A stretch of DNA of 64,000 nucleotides from Fischerella thermalis PCC 7521 (GTDB lineage: Bacteria; Cyanobacteriota; Cyanobacteriia; Cyanobacteriales; Nostocaceae). The notes under the pieces are model-generated. The model did no database searches and had not been told where the DNA came from. It saw only the letters and a program-made list of their open reading frames with translations. How positions within the stretch are numbered: position 1 is the stretch's first letter; every line of letters starts with the position of its first letter. Shown here piece after piece: positions 44,010 to 52,641 of the stretch. The stretch spans positions 1-64,000 of the forward strand of contig NZ_AJLL01000048.1 of the NCBI RefSeq assembly GCF_000317225.1, written 5' to 3'. The position numbers and the translations under genes are program-made.

Positions 44010-44774
44010 TTAATTAATTCTACATATTAAATCTAGAGCAGCACTGAAAGCATATTCCACAGCTTTAGATTTGCTAGGTAAGGATGATTGCCATAGAAGA
44101 TAATCGTTATGCTCTATAATTAAATTTGCAATTTCGCCAATTCTAATATTTTTCAATACATCATATTGACGTAATTCAAAATCAGTGATGGTGCTACCTG
44201 TTTCCAAAACTTCTCGTCCTAGTTGAATAAATTTATTTATAACTGTGTTCATATATTTTTTGCCGATATTTTCTGCAAACAGAGATGAAGAATTCAACGC
44301 CTTAAATTCTTCCAAAAGCAGATTAGCTATTGCTTTACCGGTGATATTATCCCAATCCGAAGGAAGAATAACATCTAAATATTCACTTTCATAAAATTTA
44401 TATTTAAGATACTCATAAATACCTACAGCATCTTGAACTAATTTTTGACCAGCTAACAATTTTTGTAAATAATTAATACTTGTATCTATAAATTTATCTC
44501 GAAATACCTTTTCTTCACTTTCTGCACATTCGTACACTAGATAAGTCCAAATTCCTGATTGCACTTCATCAGTATTGAGTGCTTGGTAAAAAGTAATTGT
44601 TCCATCTTCTTCACACTCAAAATAAGTACTTTCTGTATCCATCAGTTTACTTTCATACTTACTTCCGCATAAGCAGAGCATTTTTCTCAAAATACCAGTA
44701 ATATGATGGGGCTGGCTTTGCACTTGAATGTAACGTTTGGCACTACTAGTAAAACCATGTAATTGAATCGTCAT
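44010..44774 (-). CDS. Hypothetical protein (orphan)
   Basis: I do not recognise a family. The 254-residue product has a short beta-like N-terminus (MTIQLHGFTSSAKRYIQVQS) with a nearby LCLCGSKYES cysteine pair, a strand-rich part up to about 90 (TYFECEEDGTITFYQALNTD), and then a mostly helical C-terminal two-thirds (NYLQKLLAGQKLVQDAVGIY and beyond). No signal peptide or membrane helix is seen. ATG 44774 follows AAAGGG and is preferred; the open frame to 44831 is Lys-rich and lacks an RBS. Its base composition is more AT-rich than most neighbours. Confidence 0.72.
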   Translation of the reverse strand: MTIQLHGFTSSAKRYIQVQSQPHHITGILRKMLCLCGSKYESKLMDTESTYFECEEDGTITFYQALNTDEVQSGIWTYLVYECAESEEKVFRDKFIDTSINYLQKLLAGQKLVQDAVGIYEYLKYKFYESEYLDVILPSDWDNITGKAIANLLLEEFKALNSSSLFAENIGKKYMNTVINKFIQLGREVLETGSTITDFELRQYDVLKNIRIGEIANLIIEHNDYLLWQSSLPSKSKAVEYAFSAALDLICRIN

Positions 44775-45220
44775 TTGTTTTCCCTTTGAAAATTTCATGA
44801 CTTTCTTGGTGGATTTTTTGCTAGTTAGCAAGATTCAAAGTCAAGCAACACAGTTAATAGTGCATTAGATGCATCCAAAAGCTAATCACACTAGGCAACT
44901 TTGGCAACTATAACCGTTAAATAGCTGGGGATTTTCTGTTTTGCTGAACTCAAGTGACAAAAACTGATAATAGAAATTGATATTTGTTCTAGTCTAAATC
45001 TTTATTGTTGATGAATGAATTTCTTTACATTTAAGATACCTCATATAGTCTCTTGATAAAAATGAACTGCTTTTAAGAGTTTTTTATTAAGCAGTTAAGC
45101 AGTTAATAACTACTCATATTTAAACTCTTATACCGTAAACTTTAAGACAATGTAAGTATTTTAAAACACTTTTATTCAAGTAATTTCACTTACAAGAATG
45201 CAAAAATAGCTAAATACATG

Positions 45221-45245
45221 TATTACAAAAGTCACTTTTGTAATA
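45221..45245. terminator. Perfect 11-bp palindrome, terminator-like or operator
   Basis: TATTACAAAAG-TCA-CTTTTGTAATA. It is symmetric, so direction is not determined; no T-run beyond the stem. Confidence 0.45.
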
Positions 45246-45268
45246 GTAGAGTAGGGTAGACAATATGA

Positions 45269-45316
45269 AACCTCCTTTTTGCTTGTAAATTTATTTCTAG
45301 AAGCAGAAAGGAGGTT
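45269..45316 (+). ncRNA. Candidate structured RNA with CCTCCTTT and AAAGGAGG arms
   Basis: AACCTCCTTTTTGCTT (45269-45284) pairs with AAGCAGAAAGGAGGTT (45301-45316) over 16 bp with one G-U, and a 16-base AT-rich loop. The left arm contains CCTCCTTT, the sequence at the 3' end of 16S rRNA; the right arm contains the matching AAAGGAGG Shine-Dalgarno. No start codon lies at proper distance. Transcription is not demonstrated by sequence; it is listed as a candidate only. Confidence 0.35.
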
Positions 45317-45527
45317 CAAATCCCCACAACGATCAGGCAAAATGGGATTAATATCAAGATGTCACCCCGTCCTATTGAAATACCTCTGTCCTTATTTAAA
45401 GAGAAGAGTCAGGTTTCCTCTGGGAATTAAGGGCAAAAGGTGAAATTTTTCATCAGGACAACCCTTCAGGGAACCGCACTCTGTGCATCTACTCAAGAGT
45501 GTACTTTTGACTTTACCCCAAGCAGTA

Positions 45528-46487
45528 CTAACCACCCCAGATTTTTTCCAAAATAGTTTTGGGCGAAATATCTGCTATTTTGCCTGTAGAGGATTTGATT
45601 GCAATAATCTTCTCGCTTTTGGGCAATAACTTCGCTGGATCTGTCGAACCAAACAAGGCAATAGTGTAAGTCTGAACAGCAACAGCAAGCTGCATAGCCG
45701 CACTATCTGTACACAACAACAAATTGGCTCCTGCAATCATTGCCGCTAACTTGCCCATATTATCTGGGGAAGTAATTTTTATGTCGGGTATGGACTGCTT
45801 GAGCTGAGCGACAAACTCTTGTTGGCCTGGTTCTTGAACTACCATCACAGGTATATCTGGTTGCTTCTGCTGGCAATCTTGGATAATGTCCAGCCAATTC
45901 TCAGCAGGATATGTCCTATCTTGACCTTGATTTGCTGGCAACTCATTCACACCATTGTGAATCAAAATATAACCAGTTTCTTTAACTCCCAACCTTAGCT
46001 GCTCTTTGTCTGCCCAATCAATATCTAATTTAGGTACATTCACAGCTAACTGTGGACAAGGGGATTTAATGCCCAACTCTTGCAGCAAAGTGTGATACAC
46101 ATCAGCAGCGTATTGTTCTTGCTTGAGAGGTACGGTGTTAGTGAGAAAAGCTGCTCCCTTGCCTTTGTAACCAATACGTGTGGGGATTCCAGTCAACCAT
46201 AGTAAAAGACCCATTAACAAGCTTTGTGTCAAGGCAATAGCAACATCGTATTCGCGATCGCGAAGTATGCCTACTAAGTTAGCCCAATCAGCTAAGCTGT
46301 TACGGTCTTTATAATCAAACATCAGTACATCGTTCACTGACTTGCTCACCCGGTAAGCAGCCTTTGACCGGGGTTCCACAACGACATCTATCTGAGCGTC
46401 AGGATAATTACGCTTCAGGTCGTCTAGTGTCGGAAAGAATAAAATTTGGTCGCTTATTCCACCAGGGACAAGGGCTACTATTCGCAT
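45528..46487 (-). CDS. Glycosyltransferase family 9 (heptosyltransferase-like)
   Basis: The 319-residue product is of GT9 type, a GT-B fold. MRIVALVPGGISDQILFFPT is the acceptor-side N-terminus, GIPTRIGYKGKGAAFLTNTV and YILIHNGVNE continue it, and MIAGANLLLCTDSAAMQLAVAV with ALFGSTDPAKLLP is the donor-binding region (the TDSG/TDTG equivalent is TDSA). It likely acts on the cytosolic face on lipopolysaccharide or glycan precursors; the sugar is unknown. It is divergent from ispD. Confidence 0.9.
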   Translation of the reverse strand: MRIVALVPGGISDQILFFPTLDDLKRNYPDAQIDVVVEPRSKAAYRVSKSVNDVLMFDYKDRNSLADWANLVGILRDREYDVAIALTQSLLMGLLLWLTGIPTRIGYKGKGAAFLTNTVPLKQEQYAADVYHTLLQELGIKSPCPQLAVNVPKLDIDWADKEQLRLGVKETGYILIHNGVNELPANQGQDRTYPAENWLDIIQDCQQKQPDIPVMVVQEPGQQEFVAQLKQSIPDIKITSPDNMGKLAAMIAGANLLLCTDSAAMQLAVAVQTYTIALFGSTDPAKLLPKSEKIIAIKSSTGKIADISPKTILEKIWGG

Positions 46488-46643
46488 AATATTTAATGTA
46501 CGCCTACTCGCTCCCTATTTTAGGGGAAGATAGGGACTAAGTAAGAATAATGAATACTGAATGCTGAATGCTGAAAATTTCATAATTTATAATTCACCAT
46601 TCACAATTTATTGTTCATCATTTTTTAAAGATTAAGGGACTCT

Positions 46644-47333
46644 GTGCATTTATTAATTCCAGCTGCCGGAACCGGACGAAGAATGGGGAGTCATCGCAAT
46701 AAACTCCTCTTACAAGTGCGATCGCAACCAATTATTGCTTGGACGCTGTTAGCTGCACAAGCATCAGATCAGATTAGTTGGATAGGAATTATCTCTCAAC
46801 CCCATGATTGGCAAGACTTTAAGGAAATTATTGCTGATTTACAGTTAACTAAACCTGTGAAATTAATTAAGGGTGGTTCCAGCCGCCAAGAATCTGTTTA
46901 CAATGGCTTGCTTTCCTTACCAGCTAATGCTGAACAAGTTTTGATTCATGATGGAGCTAGATGTCTAGCTACACCAGATTTACTCAACAGATGTGCTGAA
47001 GCAATTTGTCATTGTCTTGGTTTAATAGCCGCTGTGCCAGTCAAAGACACTATCAAAGTCGTAGATGAAAATGGCATAATTCAGAGTACACCAGAACGAA
47101 GCCAGCTGTGGGCAGCACAAACTCCCCAAGGTTTTGATGTTAAGCTGCTCAAAGAGTGTCACAGCCAAGGTGTAGCTCACGGTTGGGAAGTCACAGACGA
47201 TGCCGCTTTGTTTGAAAAATGCGGCTATCAAGTGCAAATTGTCCAAGGAGAGGAAACAAACTTGAAGGTAACAACTCCACAAGATTTAGCGATCGCTGAA
47301 TTTATCCTCAACACTAGATTTGATCAGAAGTAG
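46644..47333 (+). CDS. ispD: 2-C-methyl-D-erythritol 4-phosphate cytidylyltransferase
   Basis: The 229-residue product has IspD length and motifs: LLIPAAGTGRRMG near the N-terminus with the CTP-binding Gly and Arg, KLLLQV with the lysine, VKLIKGGSSRQESVYNGLLS, VLIHDGARCLAT, VPVKDTIKVV and EVTDDAALFEKCG, plus GEETNLKVTTPQDLAIAE at the end. It makes CDP-methylerythritol in the MEP isoprenoid pathway, which also contains IspG, encoded about 5 kb downstream. Start is GTG 46644. Confidence 0.96.
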   Translation: MHLLIPAAGTGRRMGSHRNKLLLQVRSQPIIAWTLLAAQASDQISWIGIISQPHDWQDFKEIIADLQLTKPVKLIKGGSSRQESVYNGLLSLPANAEQVLIHDGARCLATPDLLNRCAEAICHCLGLIAAVPVKDTIKVVDENGIIQSTPERSQLWAAQTPQGFDVKLLKECHSQGVAHGWEVTDDAALFEKCGYQVQIVQGEETNLKVTTPQDLAIAEFILNTRFDQK

Positions 47334-47550
47334 GGTCGGGGATCGGGAGATGGGGAGATGGGGAGATGGGGTGGTGGGGAGTGTGAGGAGTGGCAAATAA
47401 CAACTAACCACTAACCAGCACATTGACTTTTGTTTTAAATTGTGCTATTAGAGTCCTTACACTTATTCTTTCCTTGTTCGGTTGTCAATTGTCAGTTGTC
47501 CTTTGCTGTTGACTATTGACTATTGGCTATTGACTAGTGACTATTGATCA

Positions 47551-48081
47551 ATGAATGCAGCGACAAAAATAGAAGCAATTCTTTATTTGAAGGGCAAACC
47601 CCTATCAATCAGCGAAATTGCTGAGTATGCCGCGTGCGATCGCGCTACTGCCGAAGAAGGTATTATTGACCTGATTGACGACTATGCTCGTCGAGACACT
47701 GCCCTAGAAGTCGTAGAAACTCCAAACGGCTACTGCCTACAACTGCGGTCTGATTTTCAAGATTTAGTACAAACTCTGATACCAGTAGAATTGGGGGTGG
47801 GTGCATTGCGAACTCTAGCAGCGATCGCCTTGAATAGTCCTATGCTCCAAACTGACCTAATTAACCTGCGTGGCTCAGGAGCATATCAACACGTGCAAGA
47901 ATTAGTTGAGCTTGGTTTTGTTAAGAAACGCCGAGATAGCGACTCTCGCTCCTACTCATTACAAGTAACACCCAAATTTCATCAGTATTTCCAAATCGAA
48001 CAACTTCCCTCACCATTTTCTAGTTCACAACAGCAGCGACAATTGGAGCTAAAACTAGAAGCAGCCTCGGAGACAGAGTAG
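47551..48081 (+). CDS. scpB: Segregation and condensation protein B (ScpB)
   Basis: The 176-residue product has two winged-helix domains: KIEAILYLKGKPLSISEIAE to about residue 80, and the second from LIPVELGVGALRTLAAIALN, with the LRGSGAYQHVQELVELGFVK block and RSYSLQVTPKFHQYFQ. It partners ScpA and SMC for chromosome condensation; neither partner is in the window. It is flanked by STRR-like text (GACTATTGACTATTGGCTAT at 47510-47545). Confidence 0.94.
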   Translation: MNAATKIEAILYLKGKPLSISEIAEYAACDRATAEEGIIDLIDDYARRDTALEVVETPNGYCLQLRSDFQDLVQTLIPVELGVGALRTLAAIALNSPMLQTDLINLRGSGAYQHVQELVELGFVKKRRDSDSRSYSLQVTPKFHQYFQIEQLPSPFSSSQQQRQLELKLEAASETE

Positions 48082-48298
48082 GTTGGGGTGATGAGGGGCT
48101 AGGGATCCCCACTTTGTGGGATTAGGGGCGGTGGGGAGTGTGAGGGGTAGTGAACAACCGCCAACCACCAACCACTAACCACTAACTATCAACAATCAAC
48201 TACCAACTCTTACTGCTACTCCTAGCTGAGGAAATATGTCTTAACTCTATACAATGGTTTAGAGTAGAATTAGCAACTCCGCTAAACTTAAATTGCCA

Positions 48299-48646
48299 AT
48301 GGTGTTTGATCCTGACTTTTTGAATGACAATTTTGAAGAACACCCTCGTCAGCATCTGAGTGACAATTTTGAGGAACACTCTAATCAGTTGCTCAAATAC
48401 TTGCAACATCAGCCCCCGGAAGTTTTGGCCAGCGTCGCTCAGTCCGTTAGCCCCGAAATCAAGCAAATCATTTCGCAAAATGTCCAGGGGCTAGTTGGGA
48501 TGCTGCCTGCTGAAAACTTCAACGTCCAAATTACAACAGATCGAGATAATCTTGCTGGTCTTTTAGCATCAGCAATGATGACCGGCTATTTCCTGCGCCA
48601 GATGGAACAACGGATGCATTTAGATCATTTGGCTAATAATCATTAG
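48299..48646 (+). CDS. DUF760 family protein
   Basis: The 115-residue product matches DUF760, a family in cyanobacteria and plastids. The core is NQLLKYLQHQPPEVLASVAQ, SPEIKQIISQNVQGLVGML, FNVQITTDRDNLAGLLASAM and MTGYFLRQMEQRM. Near the N-terminus SDNFEEH occurs after NDNFEEH, an 18-bp-type duplication (DNFEEH-PRQHLS-DNFEEH). In plants DUF760 proteins are targets of chloroplast proteolysis and may regulate it; function in cyanobacteria is unknown. ATG 48299 is used; a TTG two codons earlier exists. Confidence 0.88.
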   Translation: MVFDPDFLNDNFEEHPRQHLSDNFEEHSNQLLKYLQHQPPEVLASVAQSVSPEIKQIISQNVQGLVGMLPAENFNVQITTDRDNLAGLLASAMMTGYFLRQMEQRMHLDHLANNH

Positions 48647-48716
48647 TCAAGAGTCAATTGCCAATGGTCAGTAGTAAAAAACTCTTGGCTCTAGACTTTA
48701 GACTCTGGACTAATGG

Positions 48717-49934
48717 CTATTTTTGGGGATAGGCTCCTAACTGTACTGGAAAAGTTTGAATTTTGCCGTCACGGTTAACTTCAATTTGCAGAGTGTCTCC
48801 AACACTGCTAGATTCAACCAATTTTTGTACTTGAGCAGCAGTTTTGACTGGTTTGCCGTTAAATTTTTGGATTACATCTCCAGAGCGCAGTCCTGCTCGC
48901 TGTGCAGGTGATTTGTCTAGAACTCCCTTGATGGCAATACCAGTATTTTGCTGGATGTTGAGACGGTTTTCTTGATTGATTTGCTGTTTTTTGGTAGGAG
49001 AAAGGTCTACCATTTCGATCCCTAAAAAGGGATGTTCCACACGCCCCTTGGTGAAAAGTTCATTAGCAATACGCGCAGCGGTTTCTATCGGAATGGCAAA
49101 ACCGAGTCCTTGAGCATCAGCACGAATTGCAGTATTTACTCCAATTACCTCGCCTTGGGAATTTAATAAAGGGCCCCCAGAGTTACCAGGATTAATGGCG
49201 GCGTCGGTTTGGATAAAGCTAACTCGTTTATCTGGTACGCCAACTTGGGAACTGGTGCGATCTGTGGCGCTGATGATGCCGATAGTAACAGTATTATCTA
49301 AACCTAAAGGATTTCCAATCGCGATCGCCCACTGTCCGGGGATCAAATTTTGTGAATTACCCAATTTCACGTTAGGTAATTGCTTGGCAGGAATTTTCAC
49401 CACTGCTACATCTGTCATGGGATCAACTCCCATTACCTTGCCTTCAAAAGTTCTGCCATCTTTGAGGGTAACTTGTACTGTATCTGTGTTTGCTACTACA
49501 TGAGCGTTGGTCAGAATCTCTCCATTCTTACTTAGGATAAAACCAGAACCCGTACCACGCTCAATTCTCTCCTGTGGAATTGGTTCTTCATCTTCGCCAA
49601 AAAATCGGCGTAAGAGAGGATTTTTAAAAGCTTCTGAGATAGGATTTGCTACTTTGCGTGTCGCATTAATTCGCACGACTGCTGGTCCTGTTTTTTGAAC
49701 GGCAGCAGCAATAAAATTAACACTCTCACCCCCTGTTACTTCTATGCTTTTTCCCCAAGCATTGGTAACTACTGTTTCTGACGGCGCGCCCATTGTCACA
49801 TTCCTCAGCTCCTGAAATGTACGCCTCTGTGTCAGGAGAAAGGGACTGGCTAGCAACACTGCACTACCGCCGAATACGCCGCCGCCCACAACTAATGAAA
49901 AATAAACGGCCAGTTGTTTCTTTGATAACTTCAT
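48717..49934 (-). CDS. HtrA/Deg-type serine protease (HhoA/HhoB/HtrA-like) with PDZ
   Basis: The 405-residue product has an N-terminal membrane anchor or signal (LAVYFSLVVGGGVFGGSAVL), a trypsin-like domain with the triad LTNAHVVAN (His), DPMTDVAVVKI (Asp) and NPGNSGGPL (Ser), and a C-terminal PDZ domain (GVLDKSPAQRAGLRSGDVIQ). Deg-family proteases of cyanobacteria work in the periplasm or thylakoid lumen on damaged proteins, including those of photosystem II. Start ATG 49934 gives MKLSKKQ; an ATG eight codons earlier is also possible. Which of HtrA, HhoA or HhoB it corresponds to is not decided. Confidence 0.94.
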   Translation of the reverse strand: MKLSKKQLAVYFSLVVGGGVFGGSAVLLASPFLLTQRRTFQELRNVTMGAPSETVVTNAWGKSIEVTGGESVNFIAAAVQKTGPAVVRINATRKVANPISEAFKNPLLRRFFGEDEEPIPQERIERGTGSGFILSKNGEILTNAHVVANTDTVQVTLKDGRTFEGKVMGVDPMTDVAVVKIPAKQLPNVKLGNSQNLIPGQWAIAIGNPLGLDNTVTIGIISATDRTSSQVGVPDKRVSFIQTDAAINPGNSGGPLLNSQGEVIGVNTAIRADAQGLGFAIPIETAARIANELFTKGRVEHPFLGIEMVDLSPTKKQQINQENRLNIQQNTGIAIKGVLDKSPAQRAGLRSGDVIQKFNGKPVKTAAQVQKLVESSSVGDTLQIEVNRDGKIQTFPVQLGAYPQK

Positions 49935-50210
49935 AATCACTATACTCAAGGACAGCAATGCAGATGCTAATTTCTAAGTGTAGTCAAGCAACAGCCAAGT
50001 GGACAGATTAATTTTGATCATTAAAGCGGTGAAATTGTAGATTTTTGTTAATCGTTGGTGGTTGTTAGTTGCTGGTTAATACCAATCAACAATCAACTAT
50101 TAACAATCAACAACCAACTAACTATAAAATTTAGCTAGAATCGCAAGAATGCTCCCACCATACCCGAACTGTTGACGTTGAGTACTTTAATTTCGCTCCA
50201 CTTAACATAC

Positions 50211-51104
50211 ATGACTGTTCGCGATCGCCTACTTCTAAGAATTTTCTCTAGCTTAATCTCTGCTTTGGGACTCATATCCACACGCCCAAATCCTGTACTA
50301 GCACAGGTAGCTAAATGCCCAACTCCAGCTCTGGAACGTTTCCAGCGCCATCGAGTTGCCCCTGGCGAAACCTTGCAGAGCATCGCCCAGCTCTACAATT
50401 TAGCTCCTGATACTATTATCACCATGAATCCGACTTTAAAAAACGGTAGAGTGAGTGCGGGTAATAATATTCTCATCCCTCCCTACGATGGGATTGTGGT
50501 GGAAGTAGCTCGTGGTGAAACTTGGCGAGAATTAGCACAAAGGTACAAGGTTCGTGCTGATGCTCTTTTTGAGTTGAATGGCTGTAAACCACCATCTCAA
50601 ATCGCATTTATCCCTACACCAAATCAAGCATTAAGTCGTGCGAATGTCTCCACATCCCCAAGTTCTAGTGGAAACTCCCCTGCTGTGCAAATAAACGGCT
50701 ATCCCTTACCATCAGCAGTTCAAGTGGGATTTCCCTATGGTTGGCAGCTTAACCCAAATAACGGTGAAGTCTTCTTTCACAGTGGTATTGATTTGTTAGC
50801 TGCTATCGGAACACCTGTAAAAGCGATCGCACCAGGGACAGTAGTTTTTGCAGGCGATCGTGGTACGTACGGTAACTTAGTAATAATCAATCATGGTAAC
50901 GGATTGCAAAGCCGTTATGCCCAGTTAGAAAGTATCAAAGTTGGCGTTGGTCAGCAAGTTAAACAGGGAGACTTGCTAGGAACCGTCGGCAAAACAGGAC
51001 AACCAACTATAACTCAGCCCCATCTCCATTTTGAAATACGTTCTAACTCTTCTTTGGGTTGGGTTGCTAAAGACCCAGCAGAACATTTGAAGTCATCACA
51101 ATAG
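50211..51104 (+). CDS. Exported LysM plus M23 (LytM) metallopeptidase-family protein
   Basis: The 297-residue product has a signal peptide (about 1-33), two LysM motifs (HRVAPGETLQSIAQLYNLAP and VEVARGETWRELAQRYKV) and a C-terminal M23 domain. In the latter FFHSGIDLLAAIGTPVKAIA has the H and D zinc ligands and QPHLHFEIRSN the HxH. It is likely to bind peptidoglycan and cut cross-links (or activate amidases) in the periplasm. ATG 50211 is preferred over the earlier in-frame ATG 50172, whose added 13 residues would precede the signal. Confidence 0.93.
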   Translation: MTVRDRLLLRIFSSLISALGLISTRPNPVLAQVAKCPTPALERFQRHRVAPGETLQSIAQLYNLAPDTIITMNPTLKNGRVSAGNNILIPPYDGIVVEVARGETWRELAQRYKVRADALFELNGCKPPSQIAFIPTPNQALSRANVSTSPSSSGNSPAVQINGYPLPSAVQVGFPYGWQLNPNNGEVFFHSGIDLLAAIGTPVKAIAPGTVVFAGDRGTYGNLVIINHGNGLQSRYAQLESIKVGVGQQVKQGDLLGTVGKTGQPTITQPHLHFEIRSNSSLGWVAKDPAEHLKSSQ

Positions 51105-51151
51105 CTTTTTAACCCAGGGAATAATAGATATTTTCTCTGCGTTACTCTGCG

Positions 51152-52183
51152 TTAGAAAAAGCTGATTAACTGGGTAGACTTAACTATTTTCATTCCTGCA
51201 TCAGCAAATCGTTCAAACGCCTTATCTGCTGCTTCTGTGTAATCCACCACACCCGGAACCACAACAGCAGAGGTACAATCTTCCAGCAGATAAACTTTTT
51301 TCGCCAATTTCATATCTACCTGCCGAATTTCTGTTAACAAATCATCGATTGTCCAGGCGACACAGTGACTTTTTGCTTGTCCAGCTATAATCACAGCATC
51401 AAAGTTTAATAACTGCTGAATTAACTTTTTATTAGTTTGAGCAATAGGACGAGAATCAAAATCTTCCAAAACTTCTGGACTTAAAACAGAATAGTTTTCT
51501 GTTAAAGGATTATTACCCTTAATCTCAAATTGCGTTTGACTATTACGCGCAATACAGTGGAAAAAAATTGCTTCTTCCACAGCAGAAACCAAAGCATGAC
51601 CAATACCACCCAAAATAGAATGATAAGGCCATACTGTTAAGGGATATTTACCATTTTGAGTTAACTGTTTAACGTAGTGGTAAGCGTATTTTTCTAAAAA
51701 CTCATAATCAAATCCTAGACTAAAAGCGACATTAGGATTTACATGCCAAATTCTTTGTTCAATATCTGCTGGTGTAATGTTAGTTCCAGCAGGAATTGGA
51801 TGTTCACCAGCAGCATTCATCCAAAAAATAGGATGAAAAATTTGCATCGCTGTATGGGTATCTAGAGTTGGTATAATTTTTGTAATTATTCCCAAGTTAC
51901 GATAAATGAATTCACACAAACGAACATTATCATCTACTGCACCATTACCAGATTTTCCTCCAACAAATAATTCAAATTCGGGGATGCAAAAAGTGTTCTG
52001 CACATCGATTAGAAGTAAGCAAATCCGAGTTTTATCTTCAGATGCGGGTTTGATTTCGTGTTGTTTTGTCCATGTTTGTGCAGCTGCGGCGCGTTGTTGG
52101 TAAGGGACACGCCAGACTGCGCCCACTGTTTCGGGGTTGAAGTGTGGGGGTATGGGTAGTTGGGTGGATGTTTGATTATTCAT
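51152..52183 (-). CDS. Isochorismatase/nicotinamidase-like hydrolase
   Basis: The 343-residue product has an isochorismatase-like domain in its second half. [20 protein letters not shown] (Asp near the start of the triad), [20 protein letters not shown], and [20 protein letters not shown] with the likely catalytic Cys are seen. The Asp, Lys, Cys triad is plausible but the mid-Lys was not pinned down. Length exceeds the usual 180-220 residue family because of added segments around 100-190 ([20 protein letters not shown]). Substrate is unknown. Start ATG 52183 gives MNNQTSTQL; the open frame to 52234 adds 17 residues without RBS. Palindromes lie just upstream. Confidence 0.85.
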   Translation of the reverse strand: MNNQTSTQLPIPPHFNPETVGAVWRVPYQQRAAAAQTWTKQHEIKPASEDKTRICLLLIDVQNTFCIPEFELFVGGKSGNGAVDDNVRLCEFIYRNLGIITKIIPTLDTHTAMQIFHPIFWMNAAGEHPIPAGTNITPADIEQRIWHVNPNVAFSLGFDYEFLEKYAYHYVKQLTQNGKYPLTVWPYHSILGGIGHALVSAVEEAIFFHCIARNSQTQFEIKGNNPLTENYSVLSPEVLEDFDSRPIAQTNKKLIQQLLNFDAVIIAGQAKSHCVAWTIDDLLTEIRQVDMKLAKKVYLLEDCTSAVVVPGVVDYTEAADKAFERFADAGMKIVKSTQLISFF

Positions 52184-52641
52184 ACAAAAATTACAATTCG
52201 CAGCTAAAATTCGGGTTTTTGCTACCATCTTCATCTAATTAATACGTATTATTTCGCTTAAGAATGTAGTTTTCAGTACCATACACGTATTAATTGTATA
52301 CTTATCAAAGACAGTAGCAATTAAGTTGCACCTTGAGAAAATGAATTAGTGTTGGGGATAAAAGCAGGGTGGATAAGTAACAATTATTGTTACTACTTAT
52401 GACATTTATAAATCAGTATTGGTAATTGAGAAATCAAGCGATCGCTATTTTGCCAAAACAATGCAGAACACATATTTTTAACATTGAAAAAAATCGTCAA
52501 TATCTACTTTTTTCTTTCATTATTTCCCGATAGCATTTTTTTGCTAATTCTTTGCCCAAAAAAGCACTAACTATGGCAATCTGGGAAACAGAGCGTTTTC
52601 AAATCCGATATTTTCGCTACCGCAAAATTACCTAAAAGATT
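52184..52641. other. Divergent region with two palindromes
   Basis: A 458-base gap between the isochorismatase-type gene and ispG. TAATACGTATTA (52240-52251) is a perfect 12-base palindrome 57 bases before ATG 52183, and ACGTATTAATTGTATAC (52287-52303) is related in sequence. A second palindrome, ATAAGTAACAA...TTGTTACTACTTAT, is at 52373-52400. These may be operators. HIP1-like GCGATCGC also occurs near 52439. Confidence 0.55.

Larger units (their letters stand above)
44775..45527. other. Intergenic region with two stem-loops
   Basis: This 753-base AT-rich region contains a perfect 11-bp palindrome (45221-45245) and a 16-bp stem-loop (45269-45316), noted separately. Near 44880-44900 there is GCAACTTTGGCAACT text. 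Only short frames occur, including a 33-residue one at 45340 without a spaced RBS. Confidence 0.6.

Noticed and set aside
45301-45335. GGTTCAAATCCCC resembling a tRNA T-arm
   Set aside because: The flanking bases do not form a proper five-base T-stem (A-C and G-A mismatches) and there is no anticodon or D-arm at the right distance.
45340-45441. 33-codon frame after the stem-loop
   Set aside because: The AAAGGAGG lies about 30 bases upstream, too far to be its ribosome-binding site, and the product shows no protein-like features.
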